Assembly (NCBI GenBank): GCA_024275415.1
Contig: JAJRZD010000077.1
Coordinates: 1-48,585, forward strand
Length of the DNA: 48,585 nucleotides
Direction: 5' to 3'
Source of the DNA: an archaeon
Lineage (GTDB): Archaea; Asgardarchaeota; Thorarchaeia; Thorarchaeales; Thorarchaeaceae
Part shown: piece after piece, positions 9,643-17,414 of the stretch
Layout: each line of letters begins with the position of its first letter
Numbering within the stretch: position 1 is the stretch's first letter
Program-made: the position numbers and the translations under genes
Notes under the pieces: generated by a model
Told to the model about the DNA's origin: nothing
The model's input: the letters and a program-made list of their open reading frames with translations, nothing else
Database searches by the model: none

Positions 9643-9791
9643 CTCATATCTGTATGAGTTTATGTTTCAGCGGATTGTATGTCCTTGAGCATGTTTTACA
9701 GGGGCACATATGCCGGGAAGGGGAATAGAATTCCTATCGCCGAATCACGTTTTTATCGGTTTGTTCCATTCCCCGATGCCGTTGTTTTCTG

Positions 9792-11168
9792 TCAAACGTT
9801 TTTTACCTCAACCATGGAGGCCATAGATTCAGGTTGGATCAACATCTGTCCATCCACTAGTGGGACTTCTCCCAATTGTCCGTTCATGAGCGCAGCATAT
9901 GCTTCCATGTCGAAGTGTCCATGTCCTGAAAGACTGAAGACGATGACCTTCTTCTCGTTCGATTCTCTGGCTCTAATCGCTTCATCGACTGCAGCCTTGA
10001 CAGCGTGGGCTGATTCGGGAGCAGGGATTATCCCCTCTGCGCGAGCGAACAGCAGCCCTGCGGCCAATATATCCGTCTGTTCGAAGGATCGTGCGGTGAT
10101 TCGCCCTTGGTTGAGCAATGCGCTGATTATCGGCGCGACCCCGTGATATCGCAGTCCACCAGCATGTATCTTTGGTGGTGTGAAGTCAGCTCCCAGACTA
10201 TGCATCTTCAACTTGGGCGTTAATCCTGCGGTATCGCCAAAGTCGTAACAATACTCGCCTTTGGTAAGTGTAGGACAAGCAGTCGGCTCAGCTGCAATTA
10301 TTTTCGTATTCCTATATTTCTTGTCAGCTATGAATGGGATAGTGATACCTCCAAAGTTGCTTCCGCCACCAACACATCCTATGATAATGTCCGGGAATGT
10401 ATCGATTTTCTCAAGCTGTGCCATCGTTTCCTGGCCGATGATTGACTGGTGCAGGAGCACATGATTCAAGACTGATCCAAGCGTGTATTTCGTGTTGGCG
10501 TGGGCAAAAGTATCCTCCAGTGCCTCGCTTATAGCAATGCCCAACGTCCCGGGATGATTTGGATGCTCAGTATTGATCTTTCTGCCGAACTCGGTGAGCG
10601 TGGATGGGCTCGGGACAACCCTTGCTCCATAGGATCTCATGAGGGCTCCCCGGTACCTCTTCTGCTCATAACTCACTCGGACCATGTAGACCATGGCCTC
10701 GATGTCAAAGTGGGCACAAGAGAGCGCGACAGCACTTCCCCACTGTCCAGCCCCTGTTTCTGTCGCCAGCCGTTCGATACCCTCCTTTTTTGCATAGAAC
10801 GCTTGAGCCAATGCGGTATTTACCTTGTGACTTCCTGTAGGTGTCACATCCTCTCGTTTGTAATATATCTCAGCTGGCGTCTTTAGTAACCTCTCCAATC
10901 CAATCGCTCGTTGCAACGGAGTTGGGCGTCCATACCTTACCAAACCCTCTCGCACTTCAGCAGGGATATCTATTCGCTTTCTGTCTGAAACCTCTTGTCG
11001 CACACATTCCTTCACAAAGATACTTTCCAGTGCTTCTGGTGGAAGAGGCTCTCCCGATGCAGGGTTGACAGGTGGTGGAATTGGTTCCTTGAGGTATGGA
11101 ATGACATTTACATATTGCCGAGGCATGTCTTCGATATCAAGTAGGATTCTAGTTATTGTGTTGTCCAT
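9792..11168 (-). CDS. trpB2: Tryptophan synthase beta-like protein (TrpB2 type)
   Basis: A 458-residue PLP enzyme that should condense indole with serine or O-phosphoserine to give tryptophan. The longer N-terminus ([15 protein letters not shown]) marks the TrpB2 class rather than TrpB1. The PLP lysine sits in [15 protein letters not shown], the phosphate-binding glycine loop is [11 protein letters not shown], and [12 protein letters not shown] lies near the end. No trpA is adjacent, which is common for TrpB2. ATG 11168 has AGGAG upstream and a TATA-like box about 28 bases away, so the transcript may be nearly leaderless. Confidence 0.92.
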   Translation of the reverse strand: MDNTITRILLDIEDMPRQYVNVIPYLKEPIPPPVNPASGEPLPPEALESIFVKECVRQEVSDRKRIDIPAEVREGLVRYGRPTPLQRAIGLERLLKTPAEIYYKREDVTPTGSHKVNTALAQAFYAKKEGIERLATETGAGQWGSAVALSCAHFDIEAMVYMVRVSYEQKRYRGALMRSYGARVVPSPSTLTEFGRKINTEHPNHPGTLGIAISEALEDTFAHANTKYTLGSVLNHVLLHQSIIGQETMAQLEKIDTFPDIIIGCVGGGSNFGGITIPFIADKKYRNTKIIAAEPTACPTLTKGEYCYDFGDTAGLTPKLKMHSLGADFTPPKIHAGGLRYHGVAPIISALLNQGRITARSFEQTDILAAGLLFARAEGIIPAPESAHAVKAAVDEAIRARESNEKKVIVFSLSGHGHFDMEAYAALMNGQLGEVPLVDGQMLIQPESMASMVEVKNV

Positions 11169-11197
11169 TGTACAATCTCCTAAGAAGATAATATAGA
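11167..11197 (-). promoter_or_regulatory. trpB2 promoter with a TGTACA palindrome at the start codon
   Basis: A TATA-like stretch (minus strand TCTATATTAT, 11188-11197) is followed by AGGAG and then the perfect palindrome ATTGTACAAT at 11167-11176, which overlaps the ATG. TGTACA is the core of the TRP box bound by the TrpY repressor in Methanothermobacter. Its use here is inference, since no TrpY gene is in the window and one six-base core occurs easily by chance. Confidence 0.3.
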
Positions 11198-11506
11198 GTG
11201 CCCACCTTCAAGGCCCCCTCACAACCCGTTGAACGCATACTATGTAAAAACAGCCTAACTGGTAGGGTTCCCCCGTCCGACTGATGGCTGTGAGAGGATA
11301 GTTCGCTGGTTAATTGTGAGAAATATTTAGGATGAGCTAAACGGGTCCCATCGGACCCTCGTGCCATTGGCCAAATTCACCAGTTCTCACGACTTTTCAT
11401 TCCTTGAAGGTGGTCATCATGCAGAAGGGCATGCCGTTAATAAGGATTACGCATAATCATCCACTAATGTACGTTTTAATACATCGATGATGACATATGT
11501 TGACCA
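11198..11506. other. Intergenic stretch between trpB2 and the Vps62-like gene
   Basis: No gene is seen. The one notable element is an inverted repeat at 11343-11358, GGGTCC and GGACCC separated by four bases, too short and without a T-run to call a terminator. The Vps62-like gene points towards this stretch, so its 3' end of transcription should lie here. Confidence 0.4.
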
Positions 11507-12220
11507 TCACCTATGGATCGTTACGGGCTTGATATCGGGTGCATTACGCCAGCGGTTGTTGTATTCATTGGTCGGGCTGCGCGGTGCACGATCATCACCC
11601 CATCGCCCTTTGAAATCGTAGAAATTAGCACTCTTGAGCTCAACGAGGTTGGTTTCGGTCGTCCATATCTCCCCCTCATCTGCAATCTTGTCACAGAGGA
11701 TTTTCCCGACACAATACGGTTTGCTATCAGGTCTTGGATAATGGGCATGTGATCCGAGTGCCACCCATGCATGGATGTGATTTTCATCTAGTATTGGCTC
11801 TTCGGGCTCGAACCCAGGTAGAGTCATGTCAGCAGGGATGGAAGCCTGTCTAGCAGTCAGATGGTTTGAGAGGAGCCAGATGATCCTGTCCTCGGAGTAT
11901 ATTCTGACCTCGATATGTTCCCAATCACCCAAGTGTTCACCGAGACCTAATGGAGCACGAGGGAACCTGTTGTATTTGTACCAGAACCAGTATCGAATCT
12001 GCATCATGTTCTCATCAGTCCAGCTCTCAAAATAGCAGGGCGTTGACTGTACAAGTGTTGACGGAGCCAATTGTTTTTCAAAGGCGTCCCATCTGTTATT
12101 AAAATCAGAGTAGACCTGCTCTGCATCACTTGGGAAACAGCAGTACTCTCCTTCGTGTGGATGAAAGTGTAGGATTGGAGCGAACTGCCTCACTAGTGTC
12201 TTGATGTCATCATTTACCAT
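11507..12220 (-). CDS. Vps62-like (DUF946-type) protein
   Basis: A 237-residue soluble protein with the pattern of the vacuolar protein sorting 62 family: FAPILHFHPHEGEYCCFPSD at the start, a YWFWYKYN block, GEHLGDWEHIEVRI, and a late WVALGSHAHYPRP motif. The many conserved His, Asp and Trp residues suggest a metal- or ligand-binding beta-sandwich. The yeast member is linked to vacuolar sorting, but homologues also occur in bacteria and plants, so trafficking is not implied. ATG 12220 has GGTGAT about ten bases upstream. It stands alone downstream of galK on the same strand, 84 bases away. Confidence 0.7.
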   Translation of the reverse strand: MVNDDIKTLVRQFAPILHFHPHEGEYCCFPSDAEQVYSDFNNRWDAFEKQLAPSTLVQSTPCYFESWTDENMMQIRYWFWYKYNRFPRAPLGLGEHLGDWEHIEVRIYSEDRIIWLLSNHLTARQASIPADMTLPGFEPEEPILDENHIHAWVALGSHAHYPRPDSKPYCVGKILCDKIADEGEIWTTETNLVELKSANFYDFKGRWGDDRAPRSPTNEYNNRWRNAPDIKPVTIHR

Positions 12221-12304
12221 TTTATATCATCACCTCGATTTGAGCGTGTCCTTTCCATCTCTATTCTTGAAGATGCCTGCAATCGGTTATAAGAATCGTT
12301 TGAA

Positions 12305-13468
12305 TCACACCTGTCTTGTTGTGACCCCGCCCGGAATCGAGATCTTAGTGACAGTGGGAATATTTCCCGTCTGGCTTTCGTATTCTCTTGAAATAGTATC
12401 CATGAACGTACGCATGTTCCTCTCCTTGACTAATGCGATGATATTTCCCCCGAGCCCAGCGCCAGACATGCGTGCACCCAATACGCCATCAATTCTACTT
12501 GAAGATTCAACTAGGAGGTCTAGATTCGGATGTGATACCTCGTATAGGTCACGTGAAGACGCATGGGACTCTTTCATGAGTTCACCAAATCGTGCCAAAT
12601 CTCCTTCTTTAATTACTGCAGCTCCCTCCTTGACACGTGCATTTTCCATCACGATATGTCTGACACGATCGCTCTCAGTTTCATCGAGGATGTCATCTAC
12701 CTGAACAAGCTGGGCGTTGCTCACCTCGCTTAGACTGTGGATGTCCCATCCGCTTTCTTGCAAATGGTTCAGGGCCTTGATGCACTCACTTCTTCTTCTG
12801 TTGAGCACATCGCTCGCCTCCCTTGAAACCATCGAATCAATCACAACAAATGACGCTTCAAACTCGAATGGGATGTCGTAGGTGTGCATACTTCTACAAT
12901 CAATCCCTAGCAGGGCGTCTGATTTTCCAAGCTGCGATGAGAACTGGTCCATTACTCCGCACGAGATACCACAGAACACCCTCTCAGCTTCGAATGCTAG
13001 CATTGCTGCTGATTTGGGTCGTATACGCAATCCATTCAATGCAGAGATGAGGTTGAGAAGTGATACTTCCAACGCTGCGGACGAGCTCAATCCTCCTCCA
13101 ATAGGGATATTTCCATGAACCACCGCAGAAACGCTTCTGAAGTCGTATCCTCTTCTAGCGAGTGCCCACAGAACCCCTTTCACATATTTCTGCCATGTGT
13201 CGTCCGGCTCTAAGACTATCTGGATTGGATCCACGGAGAGGCTTTCATCCATATCCAATGCATACAGTGTGGTTCGCTCTGACAGTGTTCCTACCGACCA
13301 GATGTATCTGTCAATTGTGGCTGCAAGCACGAAACCTGCATTGTAATCAGTGTGATTCCCGAGCACCTCGATCCTTCCTGGTGCCCTTGAGCAATACACA
13401 TCCTGCCCTGATACATCCACTAAGTCTGAGAGATAATGAATCATACCCTCAAGCGTAATCGAATTCAT
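12305..13468 (-). CDS. galK: Galactokinase
   Basis: A 387-residue GHMP kinase that phosphorylates galactose to galactose 1-phosphate in the Leloir pathway. It has the galactokinase signature GRIEVLGNHTDYNAG near residue 30 (the E-x-x-x-N-H-T-D sugar-binding block), the ATP loop IPIGGGLSSSAALEV near 120-135, and the C-terminal GHMP motif MSGAGLGGNIIALV. The start ATG overlaps the stop codon of the galT C-terminal part by four bases (ATGA), so the two were translationally coupled. The IS607 element upstream may affect galK expression. Confidence 0.92.
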   Translation of the reverse strand: MNSITLEGMIHYLSDLVDVSGQDVYCSRAPGRIEVLGNHTDYNAGFVLAATIDRYIWSVGTLSERTTLYALDMDESLSVDPIQIVLEPDDTWQKYVKGVLWALARRGYDFRSVSAVVHGNIPIGGGLSSSAALEVSLLNLISALNGLRIRPKSAAMLAFEAERVFCGISCGVMDQFSSQLGKSDALLGIDCRSMHTYDIPFEFEASFVVIDSMVSREASDVLNRRRSECIKALNHLQESGWDIHSLSEVSNAQLVQVDDILDETESDRVRHIVMENARVKEGAAVIKEGDLARFGELMKESHASSRDLYEVSHPNLDLLVESSSRIDGVLGARMSGAGLGGNIIALVKERNMRTFMDTISREYESQTGNIPTVTKISIPGGVTTRQV

Positions 13469-14045
13469 ATAGCGTCCCTCAGCTCTTTTGCCTTCTCTTC
13501 AGGAGAAGAGTCATTTGTGAATGTCCATGCCCCCGATTCGACACCTGCTAAGTATTTCAACCGTGCCCTGTCTCTCCAAGGCGGATAGAACTCCACATGG
13601 AAATGCCAGTAATCGTGATTGCCCCGCGTTGGGCGTGTGTGAAGAACCATCACATATGCCAGCTCGTCAAAAACCGCAGCAAATCGTTTGATCGTATCCG
13701 CAATGATCTCCCCGAACTCTCCGATGGTATTTTCAAGATCGCTGATACTCTGGACATGCTTTTTTGGATAGATATGTACCTCGTAAGGAAGTCTGGCCCC
13801 ATATGGGATTAGGGATATGAAGTGTTCGCTGTCATTGATCACCCGCTCCCTTGTCTTTAGCTCATTCTTAATGGCGTCACAGACAAGACAGAGACCCACT
13901 TCATCAAGGTAGTGCTTGAACTGATCAATCTCGGTTCTGACACGTGGGGGGATGAATGGTAGCGCATATGCCTGAGCATGAGGGTGGTTGAGGCTGACCC
14001 CGATTGCTTTCCCTCTATTCTCGAACTCCAGCACATATTCGATAC
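13465..14045 (-). pseudogene. galT: galT, C-terminal half, separated by an IS607 insertion
   Basis: This is the second half of galactose-1-phosphate uridylyltransferase, from GIEYVLEFENRGKAIG onward. It keeps the catalytic HPH motif (SLNHPHAQAYALP) and the late His-rich metal/substrate region (YWHFHVEFYPP). The first half lies at 16160-16549, and the protein junction matches exactly if 14046-16164 is removed (KEG joined to IEYV). The open frame continues into the element to an ATG at 14148, which adds about 35 element-encoded residues in frame. A TATATAA stretch lies just before that ATG. A shortened chimeric protein may therefore still be made, but whole GalT cannot be, barring excision or complementation by the two halves. 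Confidence 0.85.
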
Positions 14046-14330
14046 CCCCTCGTCCTACTGCTACGAATTGCCAACGGCTTACCCCGTTCGTTGGCAACTT
14101 TGCAGGACGGACGAAAGGGAGGGGGCGACTCGATAGCACTTTTTTCATCTTATATAATCCTCACGCTGTGCCAGGACAGGTGGACATGCCTTGGAGAAAC
14201 GACGACTATACTTTCCAGTTCGAGGAGGAAGAGGAGGTCGCGGCTGTCATGGACGACGACGGGGAAGTGCTTGCCGTCGCCTATAGAGACCCTGACTTTA
14301 TCGACCGTTGCCCGAAACTTACCCAAATGG
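14046..14330 (-). ncRNA. Probable omega-RNA (TnpB guide RNA) at the element's right end
   Basis: TnpB nucleases use an RNA that starts near the 3' end of tnpB and runs through the right end of the element; the flanking host sequence serves as guide. Here about 270 bases lie between the tnpB stop and the element end. They contain a strong hairpin close to the end (14068-14097). Read this way, the guide would be the galT sequence below 14046 (TATCGAATATGTGCTGG on the minus strand). Placement follows from the family; no RNA evidence exists here. Confidence 0.45.
14068..14097. repeat. Inverted repeat near the right end of the IS607 element
   Basis: TTGCCAACG and CGTTGGCAA form a perfect nine-base-pair stem with a 12-base loop, about 20 bases inside the element end. 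An alternative inner pairing (AACGG with CCGTT) exists. It is probably the omega-RNA end-proximal stem or a transposase-recognised end. Confidence 0.6.
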
Positions 14331-14494
14331 GACAGTATTCCCAATGGTGTTCGGTTCCTGATTCATCGAGGTCTGCTCGGTTGTCAACCCCGAAGGATCG
14401 ACTAGGAGTCTCGTGTCCTCTCCACAGGCGTTTTGTGTCTCCGTCCAACTGGCGGCGACCAGATTATTCGCAGCATTCAAGTCACGGTCAATGA
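14187..14494 (+). CDS. Possible small acidic protein antisense to the omega-RNA region
   Basis: On the strand opposite tnpB, the frame from ATG 14187 gives a strongly protein-like first half: an acidic EEEEE run, then VAAVMDDDGEVLAVAYRDPDF. A TATATAA at 14151-14157 lies at the right distance for a leaderless start. The second half is simply antisense to tnpB and looks random. It could be a real short gene carried by the element or a chance frame on omega-RNA DNA. I lean towards chance but record it because the codon pattern is unusual for non-coding DNA. Confidence 0.2.
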
Positions 14495-15545
14495 CCAGTC
14501 CACATTTCTCACAGACATATGTTCTGTCTGACAGTGTGAGATCCGTCTTGATATGACCGCAACCTGAACACATCTTACTCGATGGGAAGAACCTCGGAGC
14601 TATCACCAACTCAGAGCCATACCATAGGCTCTTGTACTCTAGCTGTCTTCTCATCTCCCAAAATCCCACGTCAGCGATGTTTCTCGCAAGTCTATGATTC
14701 TTCATCATCCCAGACACATTCAAGTCCTCAATCACTATCCGGCTGTGGTTCTTGGCCAGTCGTGTTGTCATCTTATGAAGTGTGTCTTGTCTGATATTAC
14801 GGATCTTGAGGTGAAGTCTAGCCAGTTGTCTCTTGGCCTTCTCTCGGTTCTTAGAGCCTTTCTTCTTTCGTGATAGTTGCCGTGATAATCTCCTCAACTT
14901 TCGTAGTCTGCTGTCCAATGCTCTGGGATTAGAGAACGTTTCTTTCTCAGATGTCACAGCCAGACGCTTGATCCCTACGTCAACTCCAATAGCAGGGCCA
15001 TCATTTATCGGGACTTCAATCTCTTCCTCTACAGCCACAGAAACGAACCATCTATCTGCTGTTCTTGAGATTGTGGCCGATAGGATTCTTCCAGAATGAT
15101 ATTGCTCTCGTTTCTCCTTGATGCGTATCCTACCGATTCTTGGAAGTTGTATTGTATGTCCAATAAACCTGATCGTCCCAGTTAGTCGGAAACTATCATG
15201 TACTCCTTTCTTTTTGAACTTCGGAAAACCAGCATTCTTCGCTCCATTTCTAATCCTACGAAAGAAGTTCTTGAACGCCTTATCAAGATCCCTTAGAGCC
15301 TCTTGTGGTGCACATTTGGAACATTGATACATCCATGAGAACTTGGTTTTCTTCAGACTGTTCAAAAGTTTATGTTGTTTCATGGCATCAGTGAATCTGT
15401 TATTCCCTTGGTTATTCTTGTATAGAGTGATACGTTGCTCAAGACCCCAGTTATATGCGAACCTTGCTACACCAGCATGTCGTGAAAACATTGTCCGTTG
15501 TTCATTGTTCGGATCAAGTTCATATTTGTATGCCATGAAGACCAT
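14319..15545 (-). CDS. tnpB: TnpB RNA-guided nuclease of the IS607 element
   Basis: A 408-residue TnpB, full length for the family. The N-terminal OrfB_IS605 helix-turn-helix-type domain spans about 1-120. The RuvC-like domain keeps all three acidic residues: Asp in GVDVGIKRL near 189, Glu in IVIEDLNVSG near 273 and Asp in DRDLNAANN near 355. The zinc ribbon is intact (CSGC near 327 and CEKC near 346). It should cut DNA under omega-RNA guidance and help keep the element in place after transposition. ATG 15545 overlaps the tnpA stop (TGATG), so translation is coupled; TTG 15548 is just upstream. Nothing suggests inactivation. Confidence 0.92.
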   Translation of the reverse strand: MVFMAYKYELDPNNEQRTMFSRHAGVARFAYNWGLEQRITLYKNNQGNNRFTDAMKQHKLLNSLKKTKFSWMYQCSKCAPQEALRDLDKAFKNFFRRIRNGAKNAGFPKFKKKGVHDSFRLTGTIRFIGHTIQLPRIGRIRIKEKREQYHSGRILSATISRTADRWFVSVAVEEEIEVPINDGPAIGVDVGIKRLAVTSEKETFSNPRALDSRLRKLRRLSRQLSRKKKGSKNREKAKRQLARLHLKIRNIRQDTLHKMTTRLAKNHSRIVIEDLNVSGMMKNHRLARNIADVGFWEMRRQLEYKSLWYGSELVIAPRFFPSSKMCSGCGHIKTDLTLSDRTYVCEKCGLVIDRDLNAANNLVAASWTETQNACGEDTRLLVDPSGLTTEQTSMNQEPNTIGNTVPFG

Positions 15546-16108
15546 CAACCTTTTTTAGCAGCCTCCAATGCCCGTTTAGCACGATTCCTTGCAGAGCGCT
15601 GTCCATATAATCTTGCACAGAAACTTGTCAGAACATCAATCATATCTTGAACAAGGTCATTAACACATTCTGTTTGGTTTATTACTCTGATCTCTCTACC
15701 ACATGATTCAAGTGCATGAGAAATATATTCAAAACCAAATCTTGTCAGTCTGTCCTTATGCTCTACGATTATGATAGATGCAGACGGGTCCTTCAATATG
15801 TCCAACATCTTCTTTCGTTTCCCGTTCATTCCAGAACCGATCTCTGTTACCTCTTTTATGATTGTTAGACCATTAGAAGCAGCATAATCCCGAAGTCTTT
15901 GTAATTGTCGTATCAGATCTTCCTTTTGAGATGTAGAAGAAACACGGGCATAAAGAACAGCATTATTTGTAATGGTTGGGATCTCATGGACAAGAATAGT
16001 ACCCGTTGCTAGTTGTTCTGTTGGTCTTGGAAGATTTCCAGACCTATACAAACGGTAGGCTGTTTTATAATCAATCCCATGTTTTCTTGCCCAATCAGAT
16101 AGTTTCAT
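15545..16108 (-). CDS. tnpA: IS607 transposase, MerR-type HTH plus serine recombinase
   Basis: A 187-residue transposase. Residues 1-50 form a MerR-like helix-turn-helix (KLSDWARKHGIDYKTAYRLY). Residues 60-187 are the serine recombinase catalytic domain, with the nucleophile in YARVSSTSQKEDLIRQL. This architecture defines IS607 TnpA and differs from the HUH transposase of IS605 elements. It should move the element through a circular intermediate. The start is ATG 16108 (TTG 16117 also in frame), about 55 bases inside the left end. It appears intact, so the element may be mobile. Confidence 0.92.
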   Translation of the reverse strand: MKLSDWARKHGIDYKTAYRLYRSGNLPRPTEQLATGTILVHEIPTITNNAVLYARVSSTSQKEDLIRQLQRLRDYAASNGLTIIKEVTEIGSGMNGKRKKMLDILKDPSASIIIVEHKDRLTRFGFEYISHALESCGREIRVINQTECVNDLVQDMIDVLTSFCARLYGQRSARNRAKRALEAAKKG

Positions 16109-16159
16109 GTATATCAATCCATATTAGGTATTATTTGGTATTAATCTTTTCTACTGTTG

Positions 16160-16549
16160 TTAACCCTCTTTTGCCTCAAGATCATTGAATACTCTGATAT
16201 ACTCCCGAAAGACCTTCTCCAATTGAGCCCTATCCATCATCTCAATCTGTCTGTCGTGTTCACGGGACTCGATGATGACCTTACAGTACCCGTGCGCACT
16301 GGTTCCTATGACCAATTCTGAGTCCAAACGTACAGGGTGATCATCGGGCTGGAGCGCAGCATACCTGTTTTTGAGAGTAAGAACCTCCCAGTCGCCTTTG
16401 GTTTCCGGTTGTCCTGGGCAGAAGGGACAAGGTCTCTTTTCGTCCTGAAACGGTCGTGTCGCTCGGTTAGGTGTCACAATGACCCATTCACCAAGCATGA
16501 TATTCCATCGGAGTTCAGCCATTGCCTGCACCAATCTCTTCCTTTTCAT
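16160..16549 (-). pseudogene. galT: galT, N-terminal half, separated by an IS607 insertion
   Basis: This is the first half of galactose-1-phosphate uridylyltransferase: AELRWNIMLGEWVIVTPNR, then the zinc motif CPFCPG, then the KNRYAALQPDDHP and GYCKVIIESREHD stretches, ending at VFNDLEAKEG. The frame stops at a TAA supplied by the element (16160-16162). The catalytic HPH is on the other half, so this piece cannot work alone. ATG 16549 and ATG 16522 are both possible starts; the second matches the usual N-terminus of the family. The divergent acetyltransferase gene starts 75 bases away. Confidence 0.85.
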
Positions 16550-16623
16550 TTCGCAAGTAGATTGATTAAGGTGACGCAAGGCACCATTGCTGTGAACATT
16601 CACTGACTCTTTGGTGGTACCTG

Positions 16624-17379
16624 ATGAACCAAGATCTCGTATTGCAGATTGAGCGCATAAATGCCGATATGTGGGTTGCAGAAGAGAACCACACGTTAGG
16701 TGGTTGGGTGTTGCGGTCGAATAGGGATGTGACATGGCGAGCCAACAGCGTTCTGCCCATGTCCTCACCCGGAATTGGACTTGACGAAGCAATCCACTAC
16801 TGTGTCGATTTCTATAAATCAAGGGATATCACCCCAAAATTTCAGCTTACCGAGTTCAGCCAGCCATTGGGACTTGATTCCATCCTTGAGCAGAAAGGAT
16901 GGAGGAAAGGGATTGAAGTGGACGTCCAAACGAAAGACATCAGCAAGTATGAGCCTATGTCATTAGAATATCAGGTGGACATCCTTGAAAGTCCCAGTTC
17001 GGAATGGCTAGATTGCTTTTTTGAGGGCACAGGGCATGATTCTCACGATCTTGAAGTGCGGCGTGAACTCATGCTTCGTTCCAATGTCCACAAGGCGTTT
17101 GCTCAGATTAGGGTCGGTGACGTCGTAGCATGTGTCGGAGTTGGGATGGCATTGGATGGATGGATTGGTCTTTTCCGAATTGGCACAAGACCCCATTTCA
17201 GGAGGCAGGGCCTTGCCCAAAGACTCAGCGAAGGGCTTCTCGAATGGGGATTGAGCAAGGGTGCATTTCGCGCCTTTCTACAGGTCGAGTCTGACAACGA
17301 CCACGCGAAGAAGCTCTACGCCAAGCTAGGTTTTTCCTCGCTCTACATGTACTGGTATCGTTATCTTCCTGATGAATAG
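16624..17379 (+). CDS. GNAT-family N-acetyltransferase
   Basis: A 251-residue protein with a C-terminal GNAT domain at about 130-250. The acetyl-CoA loop is GTRPHFRRQGLAQRL, followed by ESDNDHAKKLYAKLGF, the standard motif B end. The first 120 residues resemble a degenerate second GNAT-like half (VLRSNRDVTWRANSV). This doubled layout is common in stand-alone archaeal and bacterial acetyltransferases. The substrate is unknown. The start is ATG 16624, divergent from galT. It converges with the gelsolin-like gene across a short gap. Confidence 0.85.
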   Translation: MNQDLVLQIERINADMWVAEENHTLGGWVLRSNRDVTWRANSVLPMSSPGIGLDEAIHYCVDFYKSRDITPKFQLTEFSQPLGLDSILEQKGWRKGIEVDVQTKDISKYEPMSLEYQVDILESPSSEWLDCFFEGTGHDSHDLEVRRELMLRSNVHKAFAQIRVGDVVACVGVGMALDGWIGLFRIGTRPHFRRQGLAQRLSEGLLEWGLSKGAFRAFLQVESDNDHAKKLYAKLGFSSLYMYWYRYLPDE

Positions 17380-17414
17380 CAGGTATGGCGGAGGCTGTTT
17401 CTCCACCATTAGAA

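Larger units (their letters stand above)
14046..16164 (-). mobile_element. IS607-family insertion sequence (tnpA-tnpB) inserted in galT
   Basis: The element runs from a C-run at its right end (14046) to the TTAAC at its left end (16164), and is about 2119 bp. The ends are inferred from the point where the GalT reading frame breaks and resumes. The target was a GG dinucleotide (GAGGGT on the coding strand), as expected of IS607 serine transposases, which leave no clear target duplication. The exact ends are uncertain by about 2 bp because of runs of C. It carries an intact serine recombinase, an intact TnpB and a 270-base non-coding right end. Both genes point the same way as galT. Confidence 0.85.

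Noticed and set aside
15701..15960. Possible frameshift in the transposase gene
   Set aside because: The reading frame is continuous, and the recombinase motifs follow in the right order, so the gene is intact.
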